Notes under the pieces: model-generated
Database searches by the model: none
What the model was told of the DNA's origin: nothing
Seen by the model: only the letters and a program-made list of their open reading frames with translations
Made by a program: the position numbers and the translations under genes
Shown: positions 1-7,883 of the stretch, piece by piece
How positions within the stretch are numbered: position 1 is the first letter of the stretch
How the letters are laid out: the number at the start of each line of letters is the position of its first letter
Source of the DNA: CAYJLA01 sp964371305
GTDB lineage: Bacteria; Bacillota_I; Bacilli_A; RFN20; CAG-826
NCBI GenBank assembly: GCA_964371305.1
Contig: CAYJLA010000013.1
Location: forward strand, 1 to 30,290
Direction of reading: 5' to 3'
Length of the DNA: 30,290 bases

Positions 1-80
1 AAAATTAAGTAGCGTTAAAGAAAAAAACCTATTAAATTTTCTTCTAAACCAACAGATAGCGATCTTATTTGCTAACTTAA

Positions 81-332
81 GGAATAGATTGCAAAAATAT
101 AGAATACGTTATTAAAATGCCACTTTATGAAGCATATGGAAGAATAAATAATAATAACTTCATAAGAATATCAAATACAGAAACTGTTAATATAAAAAAG
201 ATTAAAGAATTTGATCTTAGCATTACAGGCACAATTAGAATTAAATTAACAAATGGTGATATATCTTATGTTTCTAGAAGGTATGTTACTCATATTAAAA
301 AATCATTAGGTATAGGAGGTAAATCAAAATGA
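81..332 (+). pseudogene. LytTR-type DNA-binding regulator, 5'-truncated
   Basis: The readable part matches the C-terminal half of a LytTR DNA-binding domain: residues FIRIS near the start, then a VNIKKI segment, and an IYVSRRYV-like segment (here SYVSRRYV) near the end. LytTR proteins of this class are about 145 residues; only 71 follow the first ATG at 117. In-frame similarity continues upstream of that ATG (EYVIKMPLYE is family-like) until a stop at 78-80, and no ribosome site precedes 117, so I read it as a truncated gene and not as a short intact protein. Its stop overlaps the ATG of the DUF3021 gene, the usual LytTR-DUF3021 pairing in which the membrane protein controls the regulator. 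What cut the 5' end cannot be seen. Confidence 0.7.
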
Positions 333-775
333 AAAAACAAATTATTTTTAGAGGTATAATAGGTTTTCCATTAGGAATCACTTTAGGATATATAATATCT
401 ATTTTAATATCATTGTTTGCTACTAATGGAGAATTTAATCCATGTGTTCCACAATTCGTTGAACAAGTAGGTTCAGAAATAGGAGCAGTAGTAATACAAA
501 CATTACTTTCTGGTATTTTAGGATCAGCATTTGCAATGAGTTCTTTAATATGGGAAATTGATAGATGGAGTATAGCAAAACAAACAGGGATATATTTTTT
601 AGTAATTTCTCTTTCAATGCTTCCAATAGCATACATTACTCATTGGATAGAACATAGTATAGTAGGGTTTGTTATATACTTTTCGATATTTATAGGACTA
701 TTTTTAGTAATTTGGATAACTTTCTACTTTATAATCAAAACTAAAGTAAAACAACTTAATAATAAGTTAAAGTAA
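329..775 (+). CDS. DUF3021 family membrane protein
   Basis: A 148-residue protein with four hydrophobic segments (about residues 8-28, 50-72, 87-107 and 112-135) and a Lys-rich tail, the size and layout of DUF3021 proteins. These are known as the membrane partners of LytTR regulators and usually act as their antagonists in small two-gene operons. A good AGGAGG site sits about 9 bases before the ATG, and the ATG overlaps the TGA of the LytTR remnant (ATGA), so the two were translationally coupled. The gene itself looks intact although its regulator is truncated, so its present role is unclear. Confidence 0.75.
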   Translation: MKKQIIFRGIIGFPLGITLGYIISILISLFATNGEFNPCVPQFVEQVGSEIGAVVIQTLLSGILGSAFAMSSLIWEIDRWSIAKQTGIYFLVISLSMLPIAYITHWIEHSIVGFVIYFSIFIGLFLVIWITFYFIIKTKVKQLNNKLK

Positions 776-877
776 AACTTAGTATCTGCCATAATAAGAT
801 TAAATAAGTAATATAAAAAGTAGCTTATATATTCGTAATTACAATAACTATGTATAAACCAAGTTATTTTGAACAAA

Positions 878-906
878 TTGACAAATTGTTTAAAATAATG
901 CATAAT
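878..906 (+). promoter_or_regulatory. Sigma-70-type promoter before the prepilin-leader ORF and lipoprotein
   Basis: There is a perfect -35 TTGACA (878-883), a 17-base spacer, and a -10 CATAAT (901-906). The expected transcription start, about 7 bases after the -10, is the ATG at 913. The promoter would therefore give a leaderless transcript for the small ORF, or simply serve the lipoprotein at 1029. Confidence 0.55.
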
Positions 907-912
907 TTAGTT

Positions 913-1005
913 ATGAAAAAAAGATCTGGATTCACAATTATAGAGTTGTTAATTGTCATTGTCATAATTATCGTTCTAATCTTGCTTGGAATTTATGTCT
1001 TTTGA
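913..1005 (+). CDS. Orphan 30-residue prepilin leader/helix peptide
   Basis: The frame encodes MKKRSGFTIIELL followed by an unbroken Ile/Val/Leu helix to residue 30, then TGA. This is a textbook type III (prepilin) signal: basic leader, Gly6 before the cleavage point, Phe at +1 and Glu at +5, then the hydrophobic N-terminal helix. Real pilins and pseudopilins run on for 100 or more residues; here nothing in this frame follows the helix. It is either a truncated pilin gene or a real micro-peptide. No ribosome site is visible, but a strong promoter places the predicted transcript start at its ATG. The lipoprotein at 1029 begins 23 bases downstream in another frame. I am sure of the motif, not of expression. 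Confidence 0.5.
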   Translation: MKKRSGFTIIELLIVIVIIIVLILLGIYVF

Positions 1006-1028
1006 TTTTTGAAATTATAGGAGATATT

Positions 1029-1718
1029 ATGAAAAAAATATTTTTAGGGATTTTAGTTACGTTTGGTTTAGTTATTACAGCTTGTGGTCCGACAGACAAT
1101 GATGTCGTCAATTTTGGTCATTTTGACTATAACGGTAAATGGTTGACTACATATGCTGTTGAAGCGATTTCAGTAAATGAAGCGAAGAGTATTGTTGGTT
1201 CAACTACAAAAACAATGTATAATCCTTCTACAACTACCCAAGATCAAATCAATATCGTGTTAGAAACTTATGGACAGGTTGAAATAACAACTAATTACTA
1301 TGTAACAAATGTCGAAAATATGCAAAGTAGAACAGATATTCTTCAAGGTAGCGATCTAGTAAATTNNNNNNNNNNTATTTTGATTAGTGAAAATAATATA
1401 ACAGATATGGAGTTAGAAAATGATCAATTTAATAACTCAGATGAAGGAAAAATAGCCCCTTTTAAGGATACATATACATTTCATAAAAGCGAGCAAAGAA
1501 ATTTAGTTATACAAACACACCAGTTTAAGCAAATAGTGATTTCTGAATCAGGTGGTATTAGTTCATCATTTAGACAAGATATCGAACTTATATATGACGG
1601 CGAAAACAAATTGACTAAATGGCAGACATCGCTAGGCTTATATACAACAACCCCGACAGGCACAGTGAAAGAAGGATTTATTTTCTCAGCTGACCTTAAT
1701 TGGATTGAAAAAGATTAG
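1029..1718 (+). CDS. Lipoprotein of unknown function (contains assembly gap)
   Basis: The start at 1029 is chosen because AGGAGA sits just upstream and the signal peptide begins there; an ATG-less extension upstream has no such site. The 229-residue protein opens with MKKIF, a hydrophobic stretch and the lipobox ITAC, with Cys at about residue 19, so it is exported and lipid-anchored. The mature part is polar with alternating short hydrophobic patches, consistent with beta structure; I recognise no family. A 10-N gap at 1366-1375 stays in frame as given, but its true length is unknown. It may be distantly related to the broken gene at 7018-7646. Confidence 0.7.
   Translation: MKKIFLGILVTFGLVITACGPTDNDVVNFGHFDYNGKWLTTYAVEAISVNEAKSIVGSTTKTMYNPSTTTQDQINIVLETYGQVEITTNYYVTNVENMQSRTDILQGSDLVNXXXXILISENNITDMELENDQFNNSDEGKIAPFKDTYTFHKSEQRNLVIQTHQFKQIVISESGGISSSFRQDIELIYDGENKLTKWQTSLGLYTTTPTGTVKEGFIFSADLNWIEKD
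1366..1375. other. Assembly gap (10 N) inside lipoprotein gene
   Basis: Ten undetermined bases. The reading frame of the lipoprotein resumes correctly if the gap is really 10 bases (or differs from 10 by a multiple of 3); otherwise the gene would be shifted. Confidence 0.95.
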
Positions 1719-1725
1719 TTTGACA

Positions 1726-1757
1726 TTAAAACATCTAGTCTAGTTTATATGTTTTAA
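1726..1757 (+). terminator. Terminator-like hairpin after lipoprotein
   Basis: TTAAAACAT (1726-1734) pairs perfectly with ATGTTTTAA (1749-1757) across a 14-base loop, 8 bases after the lipoprotein stop. The stem is AT-rich and the T-run lies within the right arm rather than after it, so strength is doubtful. Confidence 0.4.
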
Positions 1758-2153
1758 TTGAAGTGCATTTATAAATTTAGATTATCCACCTTTTTATACT
1801 ACAATTAGGTGGAGCAAAAAAAATAAAGACTTCGAGAAAATGGTGCCAACTTACAAAAATGATGAGATTTAAATTTGAAACTCAAATAACAATTGTAATG
1901 ATGTGGTGTATGGCACATAAGTGCTTTTGTAAAATATTCCGATTAAGATGTTTAAGTTGAATGCTGAGGCTTACCATCCGTTATAAGATTATAAAGTTTG
2001 CAACGTTACTTGAATGTATGATAACATAAATATAAGAATCTAGAGGTTTTAAATAATTTTTATACTCATATGTGCTCCATTTGTACATTTACTCATTATG
2101 CTAAAGGCAAATTATGTACTATTTTAGTTAAGGTACATTTTTTGCACTTTGCG

Positions 2154-2182
2154 TTGCGTTCAAACTATTTTATTAGTATACT
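2154..2182 (+). promoter_or_regulatory. Promoter of the XRE-MNT gene
   Basis: TTGCGT (2154-2159), 17-base spacer, TATACT (2177-2182). The start codon lies only 17 bases beyond the -10, so the leader would be about 10 bases. Confidence 0.5.
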
Positions 2183-2198
2183 TTAATTAGGTATCAAT

Positions 2199-2681
2199 AT
2201 GAATTTAAAAAACATAAGACAAAAAGCTAATTTAACACAAAAGCAAGCTGCTGATATAGTCGGTATTTCTTTAAGATCTTATAAACACTATGAAACCAAT
2301 CCAGAAACAAAAATAAATAACTTAAAATATATTAAAATTTGTGAGATTATATCTAAACATTTGTCGTTAGATGAAGAACATGGTGTTTTAAGTACAAAAC
2401 AAATTATTAAATTAACAAAGAATATATTTGTTAAATACAATTTAGAGTACGTTTACTTATTTGGTTCATATGCTAAAAATAGCGCTAAACCAGCAAGTGA
2501 TGTTGATTTGTTAGTCTCAAATAATATTGATGGAATATATAATTTTGAATTTGTGGAAGAGTTAAGAGAAGTTTTATCAAAAAAGTCGATATTATTAATN
2601 NNNNNNNNNGTGAACAACTTAAATAGTAACAAAGAATTATTAGATAATGTTTTAAAGGATGGTATCAAAATATATGGTTAA
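2199..2681 (+). CDS. XRE helix-turn-helix fused to MNT nucleotidyltransferase (MntA-like antitoxin)
   Basis: Residues 1-55 form an XRE/Cro-type helix-turn-helix (NIRQKANLTQKQAADIVGIS core); residues about 75-160 form a minimal nucleotidyltransferase domain with the signature G89-S90-X10-D101-X-D103, all catalytic residues present. MNT proteins of this size are antitoxins of HepT/MntA modules, where the MNT protein AMPylates and silences the HEPN RNase. The fused DNA-binding domain would also allow autoregulation. The partner gene follows with an 8-base overlap at 2674 but is broken. A 10-N gap (2600-2609) falls near the third acidic position of the MNT fold, so that residue cannot be checked. 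Only a weak AGG precedes the start. Confidence 0.75.
   Translation: MNLKNIRQKANLTQKQAADIVGISLRSYKHYETNPETKINNLKYIKICEIISKHLSLDEEHGVLSTKQIIKLTKNIFVKYNLEYVYLFGSYAKNSAKPASDVDLLVSNNIDGIYNFEFVEELREVLSKKSILLXXXXVNNLNSNKELLDNVLKDGIKIYG
2600..2609. other. Assembly gap (10 N) in MNT domain
   Basis: Ten undetermined bases. The typical end of MNT domains (leucine-rich strand, then a NKELLDN..L..GI..YG tail) resumes in frame after it, so a length near 10 is plausible. Confidence 0.95.
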
Positions 2682-2837
2682 AAACGATATATATTATCTT
2701 ACTAAGATGTTAGATAATCTATCATTTATTAAAAAACAAATGAATGATATTTCATATGATTTATTTATGATGTAGCGCACAATAACATTAAAGAATTTAC
2801 TTTTAATATAGATTCATTAATTGAAGAGTCAGAATAA
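2674..2837 (+). pseudogene. HepT-like HEPN toxin, broken
   Basis: The ATG at 2674 overlaps the end of the MNT gene, as in hepT-mntA operons. The first 33 codons (MVKNDIYYLTKMLDNL, then a helix ending SYDLF) read like the first helix pair of HEPN proteins of the HepT type, and then hit TAG at 2773-2775. A different frame from 2769 to 2837 continues with 22 more codons to TAA. HepT proteins are normally about 110-140 residues and carry an R-X4-H active motif; no such motif is visible in either piece. I infer a deletion plus frameshift. The loss of the toxin would leave the antitoxin as an orphan. Confidence 0.5.
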
Positions 2838-2899
2838 AACTTAATACTTTTTAGTGGATTTATAGGTTGCAATAGTAAAGTACATAATGTTAGTCCAAT

Positions 2900-3768
2900 T
2901 TAGTAGCGTTTAATATTTGTAGGGGTAGTAATATCAAACGCTTTTGTATCTAGATATGGTTCCATACGATCTACTATCATACGCTTTACGTGGTATTTAT
3001 CAGGCACATAAATTGCTTTGCATACAGTTATTCGTTCCTTGAAGCTTTGTATGTAATTTGCAAAATCGCCAGATATATAAAAATTTTCATTTTCCTCTAT
3101 GTTATATCGAGTTTTTGGATGGTAGTTGATCTTAGATTCTATTGTTTTCAAACATAAACTTGATAAAGTTGTCTTATTTAAAAGCATCTTTCGCTTCTTT
3201 TTGCTGATATTAGCAACACGAGCAAATATAGTTGACGTATAAAGTTTGTGTTTATTTTTTTGCTTTTTAAGACATTTAAATATTTTTTATCGATTTGTAC
3301 ATGTACTTTGTTATTACCTCTTTCTATAACTGTTTCGTAAACATTTCCAATTATTGATTATTTAACTGTGTTAAAAACTGTGGTTTTGGTTATATTTATG
3401 TTTTTAAACGCAAGAGTTTTGCAAACGTTGGCATAACTTTGCTTCGGTGCCTCACACAATATTTCTAGTCGTAGTTTGTTAGTGAATTGTGAGTATCTTG
3501 GTATGTTCATTTCCAAATCCAACGGATAAATATATTTATCCTGGAACTTGTCATAGTAATAGCGGCGCTTGAAAGTAATATTTCCAATACTAGAGATGAT
3601 AGTGCGTTCATCAATACGAATTAACATATAGTTTGGATCTTTTTGCAATTCTAATGCTAAAGGCCCGTCTCTAGTTTCGCGGACTCTAGCTACTTTTAAT
3701 GGAAGAACTCTTTTGTTTTCGTATATAGTGTCATCTAATTTTTCAAAATTTTGTGCTATGATATTCAT
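2900..3768 (-). pseudogene. ISLre2/UPF0236-type transposase remnant
   Basis: The first 136 codons (3768 down to 3358) match the N-terminal half of ISLre2-family (UPF0236) transposases: a TIISSIGNITFKRRYYYDK-like strand, then YIYPLD, a YSQFT segment and KQSYANVCKTLAF. It ends in a stop at 3358-3360. Similarity then resumes in other frames: a KVHVQIDKKYL-like segment at about 3270-3310, and 95 codons from 3187 to 2900 with YISGDFANYI (the Asp is a likely catalytic residue) and DKYHVKRMI. Full-length members are about 450 residues; the C-terminal third is missing. AAGGAG lies before the ATG at 3768. Several frame breaks mean that the element is dead. I could not define terminal inverted repeats. 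Confidence 0.75.
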
Positions 3769-3865
3769 GGGGGAAGTCTCCTTGTAGATGCAATTACATT
3801 ATAGACCTCCTCTTTTCTTTTGGTACCTACAATTATTAAAGGCTATCTTAAAAAAATAAAATAAT

Positions 3866-3893
3866 TTGCATTTTATTTAAAATCAACTATAAT
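3866..3893 (+). promoter_or_regulatory. Promoter of the metalloprotease operon
   Basis: TTGCAT (3866-3871), 16-base spacer, perfect TATAAT (3888-3893), 39 bases before the ATG. Shifting the -35 to TTTGCA gives a 17-base spacer. Confidence 0.55.
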
Positions 3894-3932
3894 AAAATTA
3901 AATAAAAACAGAGTTATGAAAGGGGTCTTTTT

Positions 3933-6410
3933 ATGATATCTAAAATATTTGTAGCCTTGTGTGCATTTAGTCTACTTATTTCGTTCCCGAGCAAGAACTA
4001 TGATGGAGATGTGTATATACTAAATAATAGGTTGAAAAATGATAATGTGAATAATACAGATGCGATTAAATATTATTCTGCATCGCAGAACACTTACTCA
4101 GTTACTCATCATGATTCCGAAAGAACATTCACAGAAGATACACAATCATTTATGTTTTCAACAAATACATCGATTGATGATATTCAATCCATTGGTGATG
4201 TCGGTTTAGTTTCTTTTTCGGTGCTGAATAACTACGTCTATTGCAATTTGAAAGGCCTCAGTACCGGAACGTATATAAACATCGATTTCTATAATGAAAA
4301 TATATTAATAGATAGTCTTTCTTTGTATTTCGCAAAAAGTGATGATAATATAATTTTTTCCTCTGGGTTATCGCTTGATGTTGCAAAAAGAAACTCTGGA
4401 ATTGAGTTGAGTTATGATTTAGAATACGACGACACAAATACTATTGAAAATTATCAAAGTGGTTTTAGCAGAAGTATCGGTGCAACAGGTAGTGTAAGCG
4501 GTGTTGTCCAATGGACAGATGAACAAGGTGAAGTGAGACCGCTTGCGGGCGCAAGAATACGTGTATCTATTAATGGAAGTTGGTGGAGTGGAGAAACACT
4601 TACAAATGAATTGGGAGCGTATTCATTATCCTACCAAGGAATTTGGTATATTGGAACAGGTAAACCGACGGTGCATATTTATGCACAAAATAGTCTTGTA
4701 AAAGTGCATCATGGCGGAACATACGTTAAAAGTCATGAGTTCACTATCGGTGGTAATAACACATATTCTTACACATTTTCTCCTACACAAGATGGAGATG
4801 TTGGTAAAGCAATGATGATCTTTCAAGGAGCTAAGAATTTTGCTGATCATGCAACACAGATGAATCAAAACGTACCTATCTCGTTTTGCGCTTTTAAGTA
4901 TCCATCGAATAGTACATATTATGACGGAGCATCAAATGTGCATATAAATTCGGAAAATCCTATAAACGATAATTTCCCTGAAACATATGCAGCTTGGGAT
5001 GTGCTAGGACACGAGTACGCACATCATATTCAAAACGTATTTAATATTTCACAAAATCCAGGAGGACGACATAGCATACCGATTAATAATATAGATGAAC
5101 AATTTAATAATGGATATAGTTTATCTGAGGCAAAAATAAGAGGTCATAAACTCACCTGGGGCGAAGGATGGGCTACATACTGGTCCATTGTAGCACAACA
5201 TAGTTTTGATGATGTTCTAAAAACCATTGATACTGTTGGAGACACGTTCTATACTTCATCTAATGGTTTTAACTATAACTTAGATGCTTTTGTACGAGGA
5301 TTCGGTGATGCTGATGAACAAGTTATTCAACGTGTATTGTATAAACTTTATTCGCTCGAAGTCGATAATATTGATAGTTTTGCATCTGGAGAAGAGAATT
5401 TGTGGAATATTGTTGTTAATTACAAACCTGTTACATTTCATGAGTTTATAAATGACTTATATACTGAAGGTTATAGCAAACATCATTTGGGTTTGTTACT
5501 AGGCGAATATGGTATAATTACCACAGATCTTAATATTAGTAATATTTATTACGACGCTCTTCCTGTAGTTGAGTGGTCAACGTGGATGGGAAGTGCGAAT
5601 TTAAGATTTAATCAGTTTGATTTATATTTTGTTGATTACTATGGCGATATAATAACTAGTATCTTCAACATACCATCCTATACAGATGATTGCAAATACA
5701 CTTTAACTGAAAGTCAATGGAATTCCATTTTTAATTCTTACGGAGATTCATTTGGTGTATATTTTGTAGCTAGGCAGACAGACTACTACATAAGTGGAAA
5801 TTATTTCTCCGAAACATTTAGTTTTTACAAACCTTCTTCCTTCAGTAGTCATAAAATTCAAATAAAACCAAACGAGTGGGGTTTTGAAGGGCGATATTAT
5901 TTTAATAGTGAAATACAGTTGAATGAAAATCTAAGATATTCAACATTGAATCGAAATAATTTAGTGATAACTACAGACAGACTTAGAACTGGTTATATCG
6001 AAAACTCTTATATAAATCTATCTCCACGTAGAGAAAATGCCGGTAGAGCATATTTGGAGATGAATTTTAATAGAAAGGTTTATTCGTTTATGTATAGTAT
6101 TTGTCTGTGGAGTGCTAATGAAAATATGAATGGAATCGCTACTCTTCAGATTAAAGATTATCTTGGGAATTGGTCTATATTAACAGATTTGAAGCAAGAT
6201 ATAAATTTAACAACTAAAGATGCCGGTTTAAAAAGATATAGTCACTATTTCCCCGATGGAATATATGGAATAAAATTTGAAAATTTTTCTGATGCGGTCG
6301 GTAGCAGAAATAAAGGTAGGTTATCTATTGATGACATGGTCTTCGGAACAAATCAACTAGAATCAAACAATAATTATTTTATAAAAAATTATCCTAAGAC
6401 TCAATTATAA
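3933..6410 (+). CDS. Secreted zinc metalloprotease-like protein with regulatory-like beta domain
   Basis: An 825-residue protein. Residues 1-20 are a hydrophobic signal peptide without a lipobox. Residues about 60-185 are an unassigned beta region. Residues about 186-270 (starting GSVSGVVQW, with PLAGARI and T-N-x-x-G-A-Y-S) look like a carboxypeptidase-regulatory-like beta sandwich. The zinc motif is H360-E361-Y-A-H364, followed by a GEGWATYW segment whose E411 is a likely third zinc ligand, as in gluzincins. About 300 residues of beta-rich sequence follow, ending in a jelly-roll-like module near 680-810. I cannot name the peptidase family. AAAGGGG precedes the ATG. The lipoprotein gene follows after 16 bases, so the two form an operon. 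The substrate is unknown. Confidence 0.7.
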   Translation: MISKIFVALCAFSLLISFPSKNYDGDVYILNNRLKNDNVNNTDAIKYYSASQNTYSVTHHDSERTFTEDTQSFMFSTNTSIDDIQSIGDVGLVSFSVLNNYVYCNLKGLSTGTYINIDFYNENILIDSLSLYFAKSDDNIIFSSGLSLDVAKRNSGIELSYDLEYDDTNTIENYQSGFSRSIGATGSVSGVVQWTDEQGEVRPLAGARIRVSINGSWWSGETLTNELGAYSLSYQGIWYIGTGKPTVHIYAQNSLVKVHHGGTYVKSHEFTIGGNNTYSYTFSPTQDGDVGKAMMIFQGAKNFADHATQMNQNVPISFCAFKYPSNSTYYDGASNVHINSENPINDNFPETYAAWDVLGHEYAHHIQNVFNISQNPGGRHSIPINNIDEQFNNGYSLSEAKIRGHKLTWGEGWATYWSIVAQHSFDDVLKTIDTVGDTFYTSSNGFNYNLDAFVRGFGDADEQVIQRVLYKLYSLEVDNIDSFASGEENLWNIVVNYKPVTFHEFINDLYTEGYSKHHLGLLLGEYGIITTDLNISNIYYDALPVVEWSTWMGSANLRFNQFDLYFVDYYGDIITSIFNIPSYTDDCKYTLTESQWNSIFNSYGDSFGVYFVARQTDYYISGNYFSETFSFYKPSSFSSHKIQIKPNEWGFEGRYYFNSEIQLNENLRYSTLNRNNLVITTDRLRTGYIENSYINLSPRRENAGRAYLEMNFNRKVYSFMYSICLWSANENMNGIATLQIKDYLGNWSILTDLKQDINLTTKDAGLKRYSHYFPDGIYGIKFENFSDAVGSRNKGRLSIDDMVFGTNQLESNNNYFIKNYPKTQL

Positions 6411-6426
6411 CAAGGAGGAAGAAAAT

Positions 6427-7017
6427 ATGCAGAAAATAATTAGTATATCTTTAGTAACTATAGGTGCTTTAACTGCATGCGGTGCAAACAATGAATATAT
6501 TACTTTCGGGATGAATCCTATATACCATCATTCAGAGCCAACCCCTCAAATATCTACTGGTGGCGAGTTATTGGAAGTAAACAATACTAAAGTAAGTGTA
6601 AAAGTTTATCTTGGCGCAATAGGAGAATTCACACAAAACTGGGAAAAGGATGTACTAGATTTAGATCCAGCAATAGGTGTTTTTAAACTAAGTAGAGTGA
6701 TTCATGAAGCAGATAGCAAAAATGAAACAACTGACTACATTAAAACGCTTAACGATTTTCCAAATTATGAGCTATATCCATTGAATTATCAACATATAGA
6801 AGGGACAACAGATGGCGTAATCCCTAAATACACATATAGCACCATTGATAGATTTGACTTTGGTGAATTAAAGTTCAACGAAGGTTACGTTCAATATAAC
6901 ATTGTTTATGTAGAAAAAGCGACTAATGAAGAAGACAATAGTTTTTATTTGTATGGAATATCTGTAGGAAGCTTTTCTTTCAAAGTTGCAGACGGCATTC
7001 TAGACTTTAACACATAA
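6427..7017 (+). CDS. Lipoprotein of unknown function
   Basis: A 196-residue protein preceded by a strong AGGAGG site. The leader MQKIISISLVTIGALTACG has the lipobox LTAC with Cys at residue 18, so it is exported and lipid-anchored. The mature part starts with a polar linker and is otherwise beta-like and acidic; I recognise no domain. It lies 16 bases after the metalloprotease and probably shares its transcript. A broken gene starts at the base right after its stop codon, as if a third operon member had decayed. A function tied to the protease (chaperone, inhibitor, substrate capture) is only a guess. Confidence 0.65.
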   Translation: MQKIISISLVTIGALTACGANNEYITFGMNPIYHHSEPTPQISTGGELLEVNNTKVSVKVYLGAIGEFTQNWEKDVLDLDPAIGVFKLSRVIHEADSKNETTDYIKTLNDFPNYELYPLNYQHIEGTTDGVIPKYTYSTIDRFDFGELKFNEGYVQYNIVYVEKATNEEDNSFYLYGISVGSFSFKVADGILDFNT

Positions 7018-7646
7018 ATGAAGAAAATTATGGTATGTATGTGTTTATTAGTTCTCAAAATGTATAAATTAATGAATAATGTATTTACATTCACCGAAAT
7101 AATTGAATATGTATTGTCACGTGAAGATACGGGCCTTTTTGAGTATCGAAGAGCGAACTAGAGAAATGCGTTGTTCCTGCATTTACTAAAAGTGGCTATG
7201 TTTTAAGTGAGCAAGATGCTGCTAAAGTGCTTAATTTTGGGCTAGAATATAGAACAAACTGTACTACCATAAATTATAATGCAAACGATGAACAAAAAAC
7301 TTACATAGAAAACAAAATTAAGATTGTAGATTGCGCACCTATGCCATAGGAATTATTTTGGAAAAATAGGGCCATAAAAATAAATTTTGAGTTTAGTGAC
7401 AAGTATACTGAAATTAGACAATTAAAACCAAACGGAATCGAAAATAAGACTGAAAAAGAGTATAAAATAGTAAACGGTTTGTATAAATATGATGCGTACT
7501 CTAATACCGATATTAGGAGTTTCCTTGTTTCGAGAGAAAAATTGCACGAATACTTATCTAATACACTTGTATTATGCATCATCGTTTTCAAATATAAGAT
7601 AGAAGTTAATCTAGAAAGAATATTCTTAATTAATAAGAAAAAATAG
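7018..7646 (+). pseudogene. Broken secreted/lipoprotein-like gene
   Basis: An ATG directly follows the TAA of the previous gene and opens MKKIMVCMCLLVL, a signal-like start, but this frame ends in TAG at 7159-7161. A second frame, open from 7143, runs to a TAG at 7347-7349 and then carries on in the same frame to TAG at 7644-7646. Joining the three pieces needs one frameshift near 7143-7160 and one read-through, and gives a protein of about 205 residues, similar in size to the lipoproteins at 1029 and 6427. The piece SEQDAAKVLNF recalls VNEAKSIV of the 1029 protein, but this is too weak to prove homology. The open stretches are far longer than expected in such AT-rich DNA, so decay looks recent. 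Confidence 0.55.
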
Positions 7647-7828
7647 TTTTCTATAAATTCGAGAATGGATTAGTAAGTGAAATTTTTAACATTTTAACGA
7701 TTCTGCAAGATCTTATAAGTATGTCTTTTCCGTCAAGTGTCTCTCGCTATCGCACTTAAATAATGAGTATATTATAAAGCTTGTAATAATGCACAATTAT
7801 TAAACGCTATCGTTATACTATTAATCGA

Positions 7829-7857
7829 TTGCTACATATCTATATATGTGATAAAAT
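7829..7857 (+). promoter_or_regulatory. Promoter of the first array gene
   Basis: TTGCTA (7829-7834), 17-base spacer, TAAAAT (7852-7857), 26 bases before the ATG at 7884. The rest of 7647-7883 is AT-rich and holds nothing else that I recognise. Confidence 0.5.
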
Positions 7858-7883
7858 CTTACTTAGCGTTATAGGAGAACGAT

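Larger units (their letters stand above)
1719..2198. other. Intergenic stretch with little content
   Basis: No convincing gene is present. The start holds a terminator-like hairpin (1726-1757). A second hairpin, TCCACCT (1785-1791) with AGGTGGA (1807-1813), has a ribosome-site-like right arm but no start codon in range. An open frame from 1781 to 1957 gives about 59 codons rich in Lys, Met, Cys and Phe that faintly resembles a transposase fragment of the IS1595 kind; I would not annotate it. The end holds the promoter of the XRE-MNT gene. Confidence 0.5.

Noticed and set aside
295..636. Minus-strand open frames opposite the DUF3021 gene.
   Set aside because: They are shadows of a gene with a family match and a good ribosome site; no ribosome site or family of their own.
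1785..1813. Hairpin TCCACCT/AGGTGGA that could hide a ribosome site (RNA switch).
   Set aside because: No start codon lies within a usable distance of AGGTGG, and no conserved riboswitch features are visible.
1781..1957. Open frame of about 59 codons faintly like an IS1595-type transposase piece.
   Set aside because: No catalytic residues or clear motif; the low-complexity Met/Lys/Cys content makes the likeness unreliable.
3..2910. A 14-base near-repeat, AATT(A/T)AGTAGCGTT at 3-16 and 2897-2910, possibly marking ends of a mobile element.
   Set aside because: One near-match of this length between two AT-rich places is expected by chance in 30 kb, and the flanks do not extend it.
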